Origin: Verrucomicrobium sp. GAS474
Lineage (GTDB): Bacteria; Verrucomicrobiota; Verrucomicrobiia; Methylacidiphilales; GAS474
Direction: 5' to 3'
Assembly: GCF_900105685.1 (NCBI RefSeq)
Contig: NZ_LT629781.1
Coordinates: 3,646,611-3,710,610, forward strand
Length of the DNA: 64,000 nucleotides
Shown here piece after piece: positions 8,526-15,928 of this stretch; position 1 is the stretch's first letter; each line of letters starts with the position of its first letter. A program made the translations under genes and the position numbers. A model generated the notes under the pieces. It saw only the letters and a list, made by a program, of their open reading frames with translations, had not been told where the DNA came from and searched no databases.

Positions 8526-9430
8526 GTCTGGATCGGGGTGACGCCGCCCGAGTTCGGAGGGAGGGGCACCGGCACGGTATCGGCGGGAGGGAAGGAAGCG
8601 GGGGCCGGGGCCGAGGCCGAATAGGAAGGAGCCTGGGGCGTGAAGGAGGCCGCCACGGGGGCGATGGCGGCGAGCGGGGCCGGCTCGGGCGGGACGCCGC
8701 CGCCCCGGATATTCACGCTCGTCAGGACGTGGATCGTCTCGATGCCCGCCCGCTCCATGTCGCCGAGGATGGTGTTCATCCGGGAGACGAGGAAGTTATA
8801 GGCGGCGTAGGAGGGGATGGCGACGGCGAGGCCCGCAGCGGCGGTGATGAGGGCCGTCCAGACCCCGGAGGCGAGCTCCCCGACCGAGGTGCTGCCGCCC
8901 GCGCGGCCGATCTCGATGAAGGCGTCGATCATCCCGGTGACGGTCCCGAGGAGGCCGAGGAGGGGCGCGATCTGGCCGATCCCGGCGAGGACGCCGAGGT
9001 GGGTCTCCAGGCGGGGCTGCTGGAGGAGGGCGACCTCGCGGACGACCTCGCGCAGCTCGGTCGGCGGGAGTTCCCGGGCGAGGATCGCCTGCCGCACGAC
9101 GCGGGAGACGGGGCCGTAGCCCTCCTCGCACCGCTCCAGCGCCTCGCGGTGGAGGCCCCGGCGGAGGAGGTTCGCGATGCCGGAGAGGAACTCCGGGACG
9201 GCGATGCGGCAGCGGCGGTAATAGAGGAAGCGTTCGGCGAAGATCGCCGCTGTGACGACGCTGCATGCGAGGATCGGCCACATCAGCGGCCCGCCCTGCT
9301 GCATCACGGCGAAGAGGCCGAGGGTCTCCCCGCTGGTGAGGGAGAGGGGGAGGCCCGAGGTGGCACCGTCGCCGGGGGCGGCGGCGGCAGCCTGGGAGAG
9401 GAAGAGCGTGGTAGCGGCGAAGAAAGTCAT
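8522..9430 (-). CDS. exbB: ExbB/TolQ/MotA-family proton channel protein
   Basis: A 302-residue proton-channel component. An N-terminal signal-like segment (ending AAAAAPG) precedes three membrane helices: MWPILACSVVTAAIFAERF, then after a long cytoplasmic part GQIAPLLGLLGTVTGMIDAF, then VWTALITAAAGLAVAIPSYAAY. The polar Thr in the second and third helices, which line the ion path in ExbB/TolQ, are retained. The C-terminus is a Pro/Ala-rich tail. First of four overlapping genes (exbB, exbD, tonB-like, zinc-ribbon protein), so the stoichiometric complex is probably made from one mRNA. Confidence 0.9.
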   Translation of the reverse strand: MTFFAATTLFLSQAAAAAPGDGATSGLPLSLTSGETLGLFAVMQQGGPLMWPILACSVVTAAIFAERFLYYRRCRIAVPEFLSGIANLLRRGLHREALERCEEGYGPVSRVVRQAILARELPPTELREVVREVALLQQPRLETHLGVLAGIGQIAPLLGLLGTVTGMIDAFIEIGRAGGSTSVGELASGVWTALITAAAGLAVAIPSYAAYNFLVSRMNTILGDMERAGIETIHVLTSVNIRGGGVPPEPAPLAAIAPVAASFTPQAPSYSASAPAPASFPPADTVPVPLPPNSGGVTPIQT

Positions 9431-9463
9431 GGAATCAAGGGACGATGGGGACCGGCGGTTTCC

Positions 9464-10063
9464 TTACCAGATGAACGATTTTTCCTCGCCCACGATCCGG
9501 TTCCCGCGCCAGACGGTGAAGCGCCAGCTGACGACGGGGCCGTCCTGCCGGTATTCGGCGCCGGTCACCTTGAAGATGGAGCGGACGTTCCCGTTGACCG
9601 CCGGGTTGTCGAGGGTCTGGACCTTGATCTGGTCCCGGGTCTTGGTCTGCCGGTACTCGAAGCGGGCGCTGAAGCGGTCGGGCGGGCCGTCGTTGCGCCA
9701 GCTGATGACGTAGATCTGACCCCGGACGGCCTCCTTCTGCGCCGCGGTGATCGCGCCGTAGTTCCAGTAGCTCTTCTCGAATTCGAGGGCCTCGTTGCGG
9801 TGGGGATTGTAGGTCTCGTCATTGCGGACCTCGTGGATCTTCATCACCCGGATGCGGGGGTCGAGCGTCAGCGGCGGGGGCTCGTTGATCGACGCCGGAC
9901 GGGGAAGCTGGTCGGGCGAGGCCGAGGTGGCGACGGGGGCGGAGGGCGAGGCGGGGAGCGGGGCCGGGTCCTCGGCACGGCCGAGGAGCGGAAGAAGGGC
10001 CGCAACGAGAGTCGCAAAAAGAGTCACCGCAAGCGCGGGGAAAAGGGGGAAGAGAAGACGCAT
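9464..10063 (-). CDS. Secreted protein of unknown function
   Basis: About 199 residues, not recognised. A signal peptide (MRLLFPLFPALAVTLFATL, cut near LGRA-ED) is followed by a Pro/Ala-rich stretch and a folded C-terminal part containing MKIHEVRNDETYNPHRNEAL, YVISWRNDGPP and WRFTVWRGNRIVGEEKSFIW, a beta-rich pattern. The ATG at 10063 has AAAGGGAA upstream; an in-frame TTG at 10084 is less likely. It lies 13 bp after rsmI and 33 bp before exbB, so it is the leading gene of the exb group and may be a periplasmic partner, though that is only inferred from position. Confidence 0.65.
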   Translation of the reverse strand: MRLLFPLFPALAVTLFATLVAALLPLLGRAEDPAPLPASPSAPVATSASPDQLPRPASINEPPPLTLDPRIRVMKIHEVRNDETYNPHRNEALEFEKSYWNYGAITAAQKEAVRGQIYVISWRNDGPPDRFSARFEYRQTKTRDQIKVQTLDNPAVNGNVRSIFKVTGAEYRQDGPVVSWRFTVWRGNRIVGEEKSFIW

Positions 10064-10076
10064 GGCGCAGTTCCCT

Positions 10077-10898
10077 TTAATCAAGTAGCTCCCCGGCGGC
10101 CTCTTGCGAGTCTTTTTTCGACTCCTTCTCTGAGAAGCGGGCCTCGCGGGCCGCCTCCTTCGCCGCCTCGCGGAGTTCCTTCGCGTCGGCCCCCCGGATG
10201 ACGAGGCAGACTTCGCCGCGCGGCGCGTGGGCCTCGTAATGGGCCAGGAGCTCGGCCGGGGTGCCGCGCCGGATTTCCTCGAACTTCTTCGTCAGTTCCC
10301 GCGCCACGCAGAGCTCCCGTTCCGGGATCACCTCCAGCGCGTCGGCCAGGGCGCGGACGAGGCGGTGGGGGGACTCGAAATAGACCGAGGTCGAGGGACG
10401 GGCCGCCGCCTCCTCCATCTCCCGCCGCCGCCCGCCCGACTTCGGCGGGAGGAATCCCCCGAAATGGAACGGCACCATCGGGAACCCCGCGCCGACGAGG
10501 GCCTGGAGGACCGCCGACGGCCCCGGGACGACCTCGACGGTGATCCCGGCCTCGACGCACGACCGGATGAGGCGCTCCCCCGGATCGGAGATGCCGGGCA
10601 TCCCGGCATCGCTGATGAGGGCGATGTTCTTCCCGTGGGCGAAGTGTTCCCGGAACTCGGCGACCCGCTTCGCCTCGTTGAACTGGTGGTAGCTGACGAG
10701 GGGCTTCTTGATCTCGAAATGGTTCAGCAGGTGGATCGAATGGCGGGTGTCCTCGGCGGCGACGAGGTCGGCCTCCTTCAGGACGCGGAGGGCGCGGAGG
10801 GTGATGTCTTCCAGGTTCCCGATCGGGGTGCCGACGACGAAGAGCCGACCCGCGGCGGTCGGGGCAGAAACGGAGGGGGGCGCGGGATCGGACGACAT
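10077..10898 (-). CDS. rsmI: 16S rRNA 2'-O-methyltransferase (C1402)
   Basis: A tetrapyrrole-methylase-fold enzyme that 2'-O-methylates C1402 of 16S rRNA with S-adenosylmethionine. The 273-residue protein has the family blocks LFVVGTPIGNLEDITLRAL, AAEDTRHS, LISDAGMPGISDPG and VVPGPSAVLQALVGAGFP. I chose the ATG at 10898 over the ATG-like start at 10943: a -35/-10 pair sits just upstream of 10898, with only 6 nt from the -10 box to the ATG. The C-terminus has an extra charged tail (SEKESKKDSQE). It is the first gene of the minus-strand array and is divergent from the DUF1648 gene. Confidence 0.93.
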   Translation of the reverse strand: MSSDPAPPSVSAPTAAGRLFVVGTPIGNLEDITLRALRVLKEADLVAAEDTRHSIHLLNHFEIKKPLVSYHQFNEAKRVAEFREHFAHGKNIALISDAGMPGISDPGERLIRSCVEAGITVEVVPGPSAVLQALVGAGFPMVPFHFGGFLPPKSGGRRREMEEAAARPSTSVYFESPHRLVRALADALEVIPERELCVARELTKKFEEIRRGTPAELLAHYEAHAPRGEVCLVIRGADAKELREAAKEAAREARFSEKESKKDSQEAAGELLD

Positions 10899-10904
10899 CC
10901 CCTT

Positions 10905-10933
10905 ATCATGGATCGGGCTTGCCTCTTTTGCAA
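10905..10933 (-). promoter_or_regulatory. Putative rsmI promoter, leaderless
   Basis: Minus strand: -35 TTGCAA (10928-10933), exactly 17 bp, -10 CATGAT (10905-10910), then 6 nt to the ATG at 10898. The predicted transcript would start at or next to the start codon. Confidence 0.45.
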
Positions 10934-10957
10934 CAACCAGCATGGTTCCCCGCGCCC

Positions 10958-11476
10958 ATGCGCCTCACCCTCCCCCGCATCGCCTTCCTCCTGACGGCGC
11001 TCCTCTTCGGCCTCTCGCTGGCCCACGACGCGGCGACCCTTCCCGAGACCGTGGCCAGCCACTTCGATGCGGCGGGACGCGCCGACGGATTCCTCCCGCT
11101 CCGCGCCCATCTGATCTCCTTCGGCGGCCTCGGCTTCGGGATGAGCCTCTTCCTCATCGCCACCTGCTACTCGATCCGGCTCTTTCCCCCTTCGGCCCTG
11201 AACGTCCCCCGGGCCGATTACTGGCACCAGCCGGGAAACCACGCCCGCGCCTGCCGCTTCCTCTTCGAGCATGGCTTTTGGATCGCGGCGTTCAATCTCC
11301 TCTGGCTCCTCCTCATGCATCGGGAGCTTGCCCGGGCGAACCGGCTCCCCGTCCCCCACCTCGCCCCGGGAAGCCTCGCCGCACTCGGCTGGCTCTACGG
11401 GGCGGGACTTTTGGCCTGGATCGGGACGCTGGCTTGGTTTTTCTGGCGCGGGGGAAAAGGGGAGGTGAAGGGATAG
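10958..11476 (+). CDS. DUF1648-type membrane protein
   Basis: A 172-residue integral membrane protein. After the first helix (IAFLLTALLFGLSLAHDA) comes TLPETVASHFDAAGRADGF, the DUF1648 signature (P-x-x-x-x-x-HF-x-x-x-G-x-x-D), followed by about three more helices and a basic C-terminus. DUF1648 proteins include relatives of SdpI immunity proteins, but the domain is broadly distributed and no partner toxin is nearby. The ATG at 10958 places the first helix at the N-terminus; an in-frame ATG at 10919 would add 13 residues overlapping the rsmI promoter. Confidence 0.72.
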   Translation: MRLTLPRIAFLLTALLFGLSLAHDAATLPETVASHFDAAGRADGFLPLRAHLISFGGLGFGMSLFLIATCYSIRLFPPSALNVPRADYWHQPGNHARACRFLFEHGFWIAAFNLLWLLLMHRELARANRLPVPHLAPGSLAALGWLYGAGLLAWIGTLAWFFWRGGKGEVKG

Positions 11477-11501
11477 TGAACGCCCCTCCCCGACGAATCC
11501 G

Positions 11502-11530
11502 TGTGACCTCCTCCCCCTTCGCGTGTAGAA
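11502..11530 (+). promoter_or_regulatory. Putative tRNA-Leu promoter
   Basis: TGTGAC (11502-11507), 17-bp spacer, TAGAAT (11525-11530); the predicted start falls about 8 bp before the tRNA 5' end. Confidence 0.4.
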
Positions 11531-11544
11531 TCGGCGACTCCCAC

Positions 11545-11625
11545 GGGCTCGTGGTGAAATGGCAGACACGCCAGATTTAGGTTCTGGTTCCGAAAGGAGT
11601 GTGGGTTCAAGTCCCACCGAGCCCA
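11545..11625 (+). tRNA. tRNA-Leu (anticodon UAG)
   Basis: A class II tRNA cloverleaf can be folded by hand: acceptor GGGCTCG (11545-11551) pairs with CGAGCCC (11618-11624), discriminator A at 11625; anticodon stem CCAGA/TCTGG with loop TTTAGGT, anticodon TAG at 11578-11580; a variable arm of about 13 nt (TTCCGAAAGGAGT region) as expected for leucine; T arm GTGGG-TTCAAGT-CCCAC. CCA is not encoded. It reads CUN leucine codons. Confidence 0.96.
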
Positions 11626-11646
11626 GCTACCCTCGCTCGCTCCCAC

Positions 11647-11675
11647 TTGCTTTTCACCCCCTTCGTCACTAGCCT
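11647..11675 (+). promoter_or_regulatory. Putative leaderless promoter of the MBL-fold lipoprotein gene
   Basis: -35 TTGCTT (11647-11652), 17 bp, -10 TAGCCT (11670-11675), 6 nt, ATG at 11682. The run TAGCCTCCTCC before the ATG is repeated almost exactly before the oxidoreductase gene at 55021. Confidence 0.5.
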
Positions 11676-11681
11676 CCTCCG

Positions 11682-12467
11682 ATGCGTCTTCGGATCCCCT
11701 TTGCGGCGGCCCTCTCCTGCCTCGCCGCCCTCGTTCTCCCGTTCCTCACCGGCTGCTCCGACTCGAAGGGCCAATTCACCCCACTTCCGACGCAGCCCCT
11801 CACCCTCCGTTACTACGGCCACGGCTTCGCCTACGTCATCACGACGACGGGGGTCCGCATCGCCCTCGATCCCTACGGCGAGGAGACGGTCCGCTATCCC
11901 TTCCCCGACCGTCTCCCCGCCGACATCGTCCTGGCGAGCTGCGAGCGCGAGGACCACAACGCCAGCTCCCGCCTCTTCGGTGCGCCCCAGGCCTTCCGCA
12001 GCGTCACCGGCATCGGCCTGAACAACGCGCGCGGCCTCATGTTCCGCGGCACCCGCACCTACCTCGACAAGGAGCAGGGCGCGCGGGGCGGGACGAACAC
12101 CGTCTTCGGCTTCACCATCGACGGCATCCGCATCGTCCACCTCGGCTACATCGGCCACATCCCCACGGCCTCCCAGCGGGAGGAGATCGGAACCGCCGAC
12201 GTCCTCTTCCTCCCCATCGGCAACAAGGACCTGACCCCGGCCGACCTCGCCCGCATCGTCGGCGACCTCAACGCCCGCATCATCATCCCGATCTGCTTCA
12301 AGACCCAATATTCGAGCGCCCTCGACCTCCGTTCCCTCGAGGAATTCCTCGCGGGATGGAAGGGGCCCGTGAAGCACGTCGGCGCCGGGGAGATCACCCT
12401 GAACGCCACCGGCCTCCCGAAGGAGCCGACGATCTACGTCCTCGATTATCCGCCGAAGGCCCAATAA
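11682..12467 (+). CDS. Metallo-beta-lactamase-fold lipoprotein, probably non-catalytic
   Basis: A 261-residue protein with a lipoprotein signal (LTGC, Cys25), so likely anchored to a membrane. The body follows the UlaG-like branch of the metallo-beta-lactamase fold: LRYYGHGFAYV, IALDPYG, a helix-cap motif, GTNTVFGF, IVHLGYIGH, ADVLFLPIGN and IIPICFKT. The usual zinc ligands are mostly replaced: HxHxDH reads C87-x-R89-x-D91-H92, the Asp of GDLGH is Tyr156, and the His of IPMHY is Cys205. It therefore looks like a binding or structural protein rather than a hydrolase. It precedes purD by 36 bp on the same strand. Confidence 0.78.
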   Translation: MRLRIPFAAALSCLAALVLPFLTGCSDSKGQFTPLPTQPLTLRYYGHGFAYVITTTGVRIALDPYGEETVRYPFPDRLPADIVLASCEREDHNASSRLFGAPQAFRSVTGIGLNNARGLMFRGTRTYLDKEQGARGGTNTVFGFTIDGIRIVHLGYIGHIPTASQREEIGTADVLFLPIGNKDLTPADLARIVGDLNARIIIPICFKTQYSSALDLRSLEEFLAGWKGPVKHVGAGEITLNATGLPKEPTIYVLDYPPKAQ

Positions 12468-12503
12468 ACAAGGCGCCCGGCACCCCTCCCCTTTTCCCCA
12501 CTC

Positions 12504-13817
12504 ATGAAAGTTCTCCTCATCGGCGGCGGCGGCCGCGAACATGCCCTCGCCTGGCACCTCCGCAAGGATCCCCGCGTCACCGGGCTCTTCATCGCCCCCG
12601 GCAACGCCGGGACGTCCGCCCTCGGCACCAACCTCCCGATCGCCGCCACCGACATCGACGCCCTCGTCGCCTGGGCGGAGAAGGAGCAGCCGACCTTCAC
12701 CTTCGTCGGTCCCGAGGCCCCGCTCTGCCTCGGCCTCGCCGACCGCCTCCACGAAAAAGGCTTCCGCGTCTTCGGCCCGAACCGGAAGGCCGCCCAGCTC
12801 GAGGCGAGCAAGGTCCTCACGAAGCGCCTCTTCCAGAATTACCACATCCCCACCGCCGCCGGCGCCGACTTCAGCGATCCCCTCGCCGCCTACGCCTACA
12901 GCCAGAAGCTGGGCCAGAAGGAAGGGACCGGGACCCAGGGCGGCTATCCCCAGGTGATCAAGGCCGACGGCCTCGCGGCGGGCAAGGGCGTCATCATCGC
13001 GCAGACCCCCGGCGAGGCCGCCCTCGCGATCTGGCAGATCATGGAGAAGCGGGTCTTCGGCGACGCGGGCAAGCGGATCGTGATCGAGGAATGCCTCACC
13101 GGCCCCGAGGTCTCCTTCCTCGCCATCACCGACGGCACCGCCCTCCAGCTCCTCCCCCTCGCCCAGGACCACAAGCGGGTCGGCGAGGGCGACACCGGCC
13201 CGAACACCGGCGGCATGGGGGCCTACGCCCCCGCCCGCTTCCTCACCGAGGCGACGAAGAACGAGATCGTCGAGACGGTCCTGAAGCCGATCCTCGCCGC
13301 CCTCCGCGCCGAGGGGATCGACTACCAGGGCGTCCTCTACGCCGGATTGATGCTGACGCCGACCGGGCCGCAGATGCTCGAGATCAACGTCCGCCTCGGC
13401 GATCCCGAGACCCAGGCCGTCCTCCCCCTGCTGGAGACCCCCCTCCTCGACATCGCCGCCGCCGTCGCGAAGCGGGAACTCGGCGACCTGCCGCTGAAGT
13501 TCAACGCCCTCTCCGCCGTCACCGTCGTCCTCGGCGCGCCCGGCTATCCCGAAGACCCGCAGCTCGGCGGCGTCATCACCGGCCCCGGCTTCACCACCCC
13601 CGTCACCGCGAAGGAGACCGCCGTCTTCCACGCGGGGACCAAGGTCGGGAAGAAGGGCGAGATCGTCACCTCCGGGGGGCGCGTCGCCGCCGTCACGGCG
13701 TGGGGCAAGGACTTCGAGACCGCCCGGAAGAACGCCTACGCCGGGATCGACGGGATCTCCTTCCCCGGCATGATCTACCGCCGGGACATCGGGGCGAAGG
13801 CCCACATCGGGAGCTAG
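12504..13817 (+). CDS. purD: Phosphoribosylamine--glycine ligase
   Basis: The second enzyme of de novo purine synthesis, joining phosphoribosylamine and glycine with ATP. The 437-residue length is normal. It begins with MKVLLIGGGGREHALAW, the family's N-terminal signature, and shows the ATP-grasp elements IKADGLAAGKGV, GPEVSFLAI, the PurD signature GEGDTGPNTGGMGAYAP and the metal/ATP site MLEINVRLGDPETQ. An insertion (QKEGTGTQGGYPQ, about residues 138-150) precedes the ATP-grasp strand. The S41-like gene follows 3 bp after the stop, suggesting one transcript. Confidence 0.97.
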   Translation: MKVLLIGGGGREHALAWHLRKDPRVTGLFIAPGNAGTSALGTNLPIAATDIDALVAWAEKEQPTFTFVGPEAPLCLGLADRLHEKGFRVFGPNRKAAQLEASKVLTKRLFQNYHIPTAAGADFSDPLAAYAYSQKLGQKEGTGTQGGYPQVIKADGLAAGKGVIIAQTPGEAALAIWQIMEKRVFGDAGKRIVIEECLTGPEVSFLAITDGTALQLLPLAQDHKRVGEGDTGPNTGGMGAYAPARFLTEATKNEIVETVLKPILAALRAEGIDYQGVLYAGLMLTPTGPQMLEINVRLGDPETQAVLPLLETPLLDIAAAVAKRELGDLPLKFNALSAVTVVLGAPGYPEDPQLGGVITGPGFTTPVTAKETAVFHAGTKVGKKGEIVTSGGRVAAVTAWGKDFETARKNAYAGIDGISFPGMIYRRDIGAKAHIGS

Positions 13818-13820
13818 GCG

Positions 13821-14885
13821 ATGGGGCGGACCAGCATGGCACGGGCAACGGGATGGCTCTCGCTGTTCCTGGCCTGCGCTTTCCCTGCTTTTGCCGCCCT
13901 CAAACCGCTCCCCTTCGCCCCCGAGACGGCGCAAAAGATCGGCCCCGTCCTCGACCGCCTCTATTACAATCCCGCCGCCCTGAAGAATCGGCCCGAAGGC
14001 GTCCTGCCCCCCGGCGTCTTCGTCGGCTCCCCCCTCCCCGCCGCCTTGCCGATCCGGACCGAAGTCCTCCCGGGCAACGTCGGATTCTGGCGGCTGCGGA
14101 ACTTCAACCTGGAGAAAGGGAAAAACTGGACCGCCCTCGATACCGAGATCGGCACCTGGTACTGGACGAAGAAACTCCCCGGCCTCGTCCTCGACCTGCG
14201 GAACAACAACGCCGCCGCGAAAGCCGACTTCGACGTCGCCGCCCGGATCGCCTCCTACTTCGTCCCTCCCCAGGCGACGGGTGCCGTCCATCCCCTCTTC
14301 TCCCTCCAATCGCTCCGCGGCCCCGAGCAGGTCTTCTCCGCCATCGCCCCGGACAGCTTCCCCATCACTCCGCTCTTCCCCGGCACCCTCGTCGTCCTCG
14401 TCAATCCCCAGACCGGCGGGGCCGCCGCCACCCTCGCCACCCTCCTCCGCCGCGAGGCCGGGGCGATCCTCATCGGGCGAACCCCCTCCGATTCGAGCGC
14501 CCTGCTCGAAAGCGTCGCCCTCGACACCACCCCCCCTTCGATCGTCCGCGTCGCCACCGCCGTCGCCACCCTTCCCGACGGCATCTCCCTCCTCGGCCAA
14601 CCGGCCACCCCCGACATCTCCCTCTACATCGACGACAAGGCCGAGCAGGAGATCCTCGCCCAGATCGCCCTCGGCCCGGCAGCGAAAGGCCTCGTCGAAG
14701 CCCCTCTCCGGCATCATATGAACGAGGCCTCCCTCGTCCACGAGGAGAATCCCGAGATCGCCGACTACCTCACCTCCCCCGCCCGCGCGACCGCCGACGA
14801 ACCCCTTCCCCTCCAGGACACCGCCCTCCTCCGCGCCCTCGACATCCTTAAGGGCCTAACGCTTTTTCCCGTTGCGGCCCAATAG
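13821..14885 (+). CDS. S41-like (tail-specific protease fold) secreted protein, catalytic residues missing
   Basis: A 354-residue protein with a signal peptide (GWLSLFLACAFPAFA). The middle resembles the S41/C-terminal processing protease core: LPGLVLDLRNNNAAAKADF corresponds to the GLILDLRNNPGG strand, and VVLVNPQTGGAAATLATLL to VVLVN-TASAAE. The nucleophile Ser of TASA is Gly here and the GKG lysine is absent (RTPSDSSALLE), so proteolysis is unlikely. No PDZ domain is evident. The start may be the ATG at 13821 or 13836. It directly follows purD. A weak S41 relative by pattern only; the function is unknown. Confidence 0.6.
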   Translation: MGRTSMARATGWLSLFLACAFPAFAALKPLPFAPETAQKIGPVLDRLYYNPAALKNRPEGVLPPGVFVGSPLPAALPIRTEVLPGNVGFWRLRNFNLEKGKNWTALDTEIGTWYWTKKLPGLVLDLRNNNAAAKADFDVAARIASYFVPPQATGAVHPLFSLQSLRGPEQVFSAIAPDSFPITPLFPGTLVVLVNPQTGGAAATLATLLRREAGAILIGRTPSDSSALLESVALDTTPPSIVRVATAVATLPDGISLLGQPATPDISLYIDDKAEQEILAQIALGPAAKGLVEAPLRHHMNEASLVHEENPEIADYLTSPARATADEPLPLQDTALLRALDILKGLTLFPVAAQ

Positions 14886-14911
14886 GTAACGACGAGGAAA
14901 TCGTGTTACTC

Positions 14912-14939
14912 TTGCCCGCCCGTGGGGGTCGACTAAAGT
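14912..14939 (+). promoter_or_regulatory. Putative htpX promoter, near-leaderless
   Basis: -35 TTGCCC (14912-14917), 16 bp, -10 TAAAGT (14934-14939), 9 nt, ATG at 14949. Confidence 0.45.
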
Positions 14940-14948
14940 AGAAACACC

Positions 14949-15842
14949 ATGAAACGCATCTTCCTCTTTATCCTCACGAACATCGCGATCCTCGCGGTCA
15001 TGATGATCGTGATCCACCTCTTCAGCCTGGATCGCTTCATCACCGCCAACGGGCTGAACTACACCACGCTCTTCGGCTTCTCCCTCGTCGTCGGCTTCAC
15101 CGGCAGCTTCATCTCCCTCGCCATCTCGAAGTGGATCGCGAAGATGAGCTACAACATCGAGGTCATCACCTCCCCCGAAAACGAGACCGAGGAATGGCTC
15201 GTCGACACCGTCCGCCGCCAGGCCGCCAAGGTCGGCGTCGCCATGCCCGAGGTCGGCATCTACGAGAGCCCCGAGGTCAACGCCTTCGCCACCGGCCCCT
15301 CCCGCAGCAACTCCCTCGTCGCCGTCAGCTCCGGCCTCCTTCGCGTCATGACCCGCGAGGAAGCCGAGGGCGTCCTCGCCCACGAGATGACCCACGTCTC
15401 CAACGGCGACATGGTCACCATGACCCTCCTCCAGGGGATCCTGAACACCTTCGTCGTCTTCTTCTCCTACATCATCGCCTTCGCCGTCGACCGCGCCCTC
15501 AGCAACGGCCGCGACGAGGACCGCGGCCCCGGGATCGGCTTCATGATCGGCCAGTTCGTCACCCAGATCTGCCTCGGCGTCCTGGCCAGCCTCGTCGTCC
15601 TCGCCTACTCCCGCAGCCGCGAGTTCAAGGCCGACGCCGGCGCCGCCCGCCTCGAGGGCAAGGGACCGATGATCGCCGCCCTGAAGCGGCTGAAGCAGAT
15701 CACCGAGAGCGACTTCATCTACGACGACCGCGCCCCCGCCCTCAGCAACTTCAAGATCAGCGGCAAGCCGAGCACCACCCACATCTGGGCGAGCCACCCC
15801 CCCCTCGAAGACCGCATCGAGGCACTCGAGAAGTTGGCCTAA
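14949..15842 (+). CDS. htpX: Membrane zinc metalloprotease HtpX
   Basis: A 297-residue M48 protease of the inner membrane that degrades misfolded membrane proteins. Two N-terminal helices (IFLFILTNIAILAVMMIVIHLF; YTTLFGFSLVVGFTGSFISL) are followed by the cytoplasmic protease part with zinc site HEMTH and the third ligand Glu in REFKADAGAA, plus two further membrane segments. The sequence around VYESPEVNAFATGPSRSNS is typical for HtpX. Its own promoter lies just upstream and a strong terminator just downstream, so it is probably monocistronic. Confidence 0.95.
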   Translation: MKRIFLFILTNIAILAVMMIVIHLFSLDRFITANGLNYTTLFGFSLVVGFTGSFISLAISKWIAKMSYNIEVITSPENETEEWLVDTVRRQAAKVGVAMPEVGIYESPEVNAFATGPSRSNSLVAVSSGLLRVMTREEAEGVLAHEMTHVSNGDMVTMTLLQGILNTFVVFFSYIIAFAVDRALSNGRDEDRGPGIGFMIGQFVTQICLGVLASLVVLAYSRSREFKADAGAARLEGKGPMIAALKRLKQITESDFIYDDRAPALSNFKISGKPSTTHIWASHPPLEDRIEALEKLA

Positions 15843-15862
15843 GCCCGCCTCGCCTTTCATCC

Positions 15863-15891
15863 AAGCCGCTTCCTTCGGGAAGCGGCTTTTT
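15863..15891 (+). terminator. Rho-independent terminator after htpX
   Basis: Perfect 11-bp stem AAGCCGCTTCC / GGAAGCGGCTT with a TTCG tetraloop, followed by a T run. It lies 20 bp after the htpX stop. Confidence 0.93.
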
Positions 15892-15928
15892 GATTTCAAG
15901 GCCCCCGCCCCGCGCTAACCTCGTGGCC

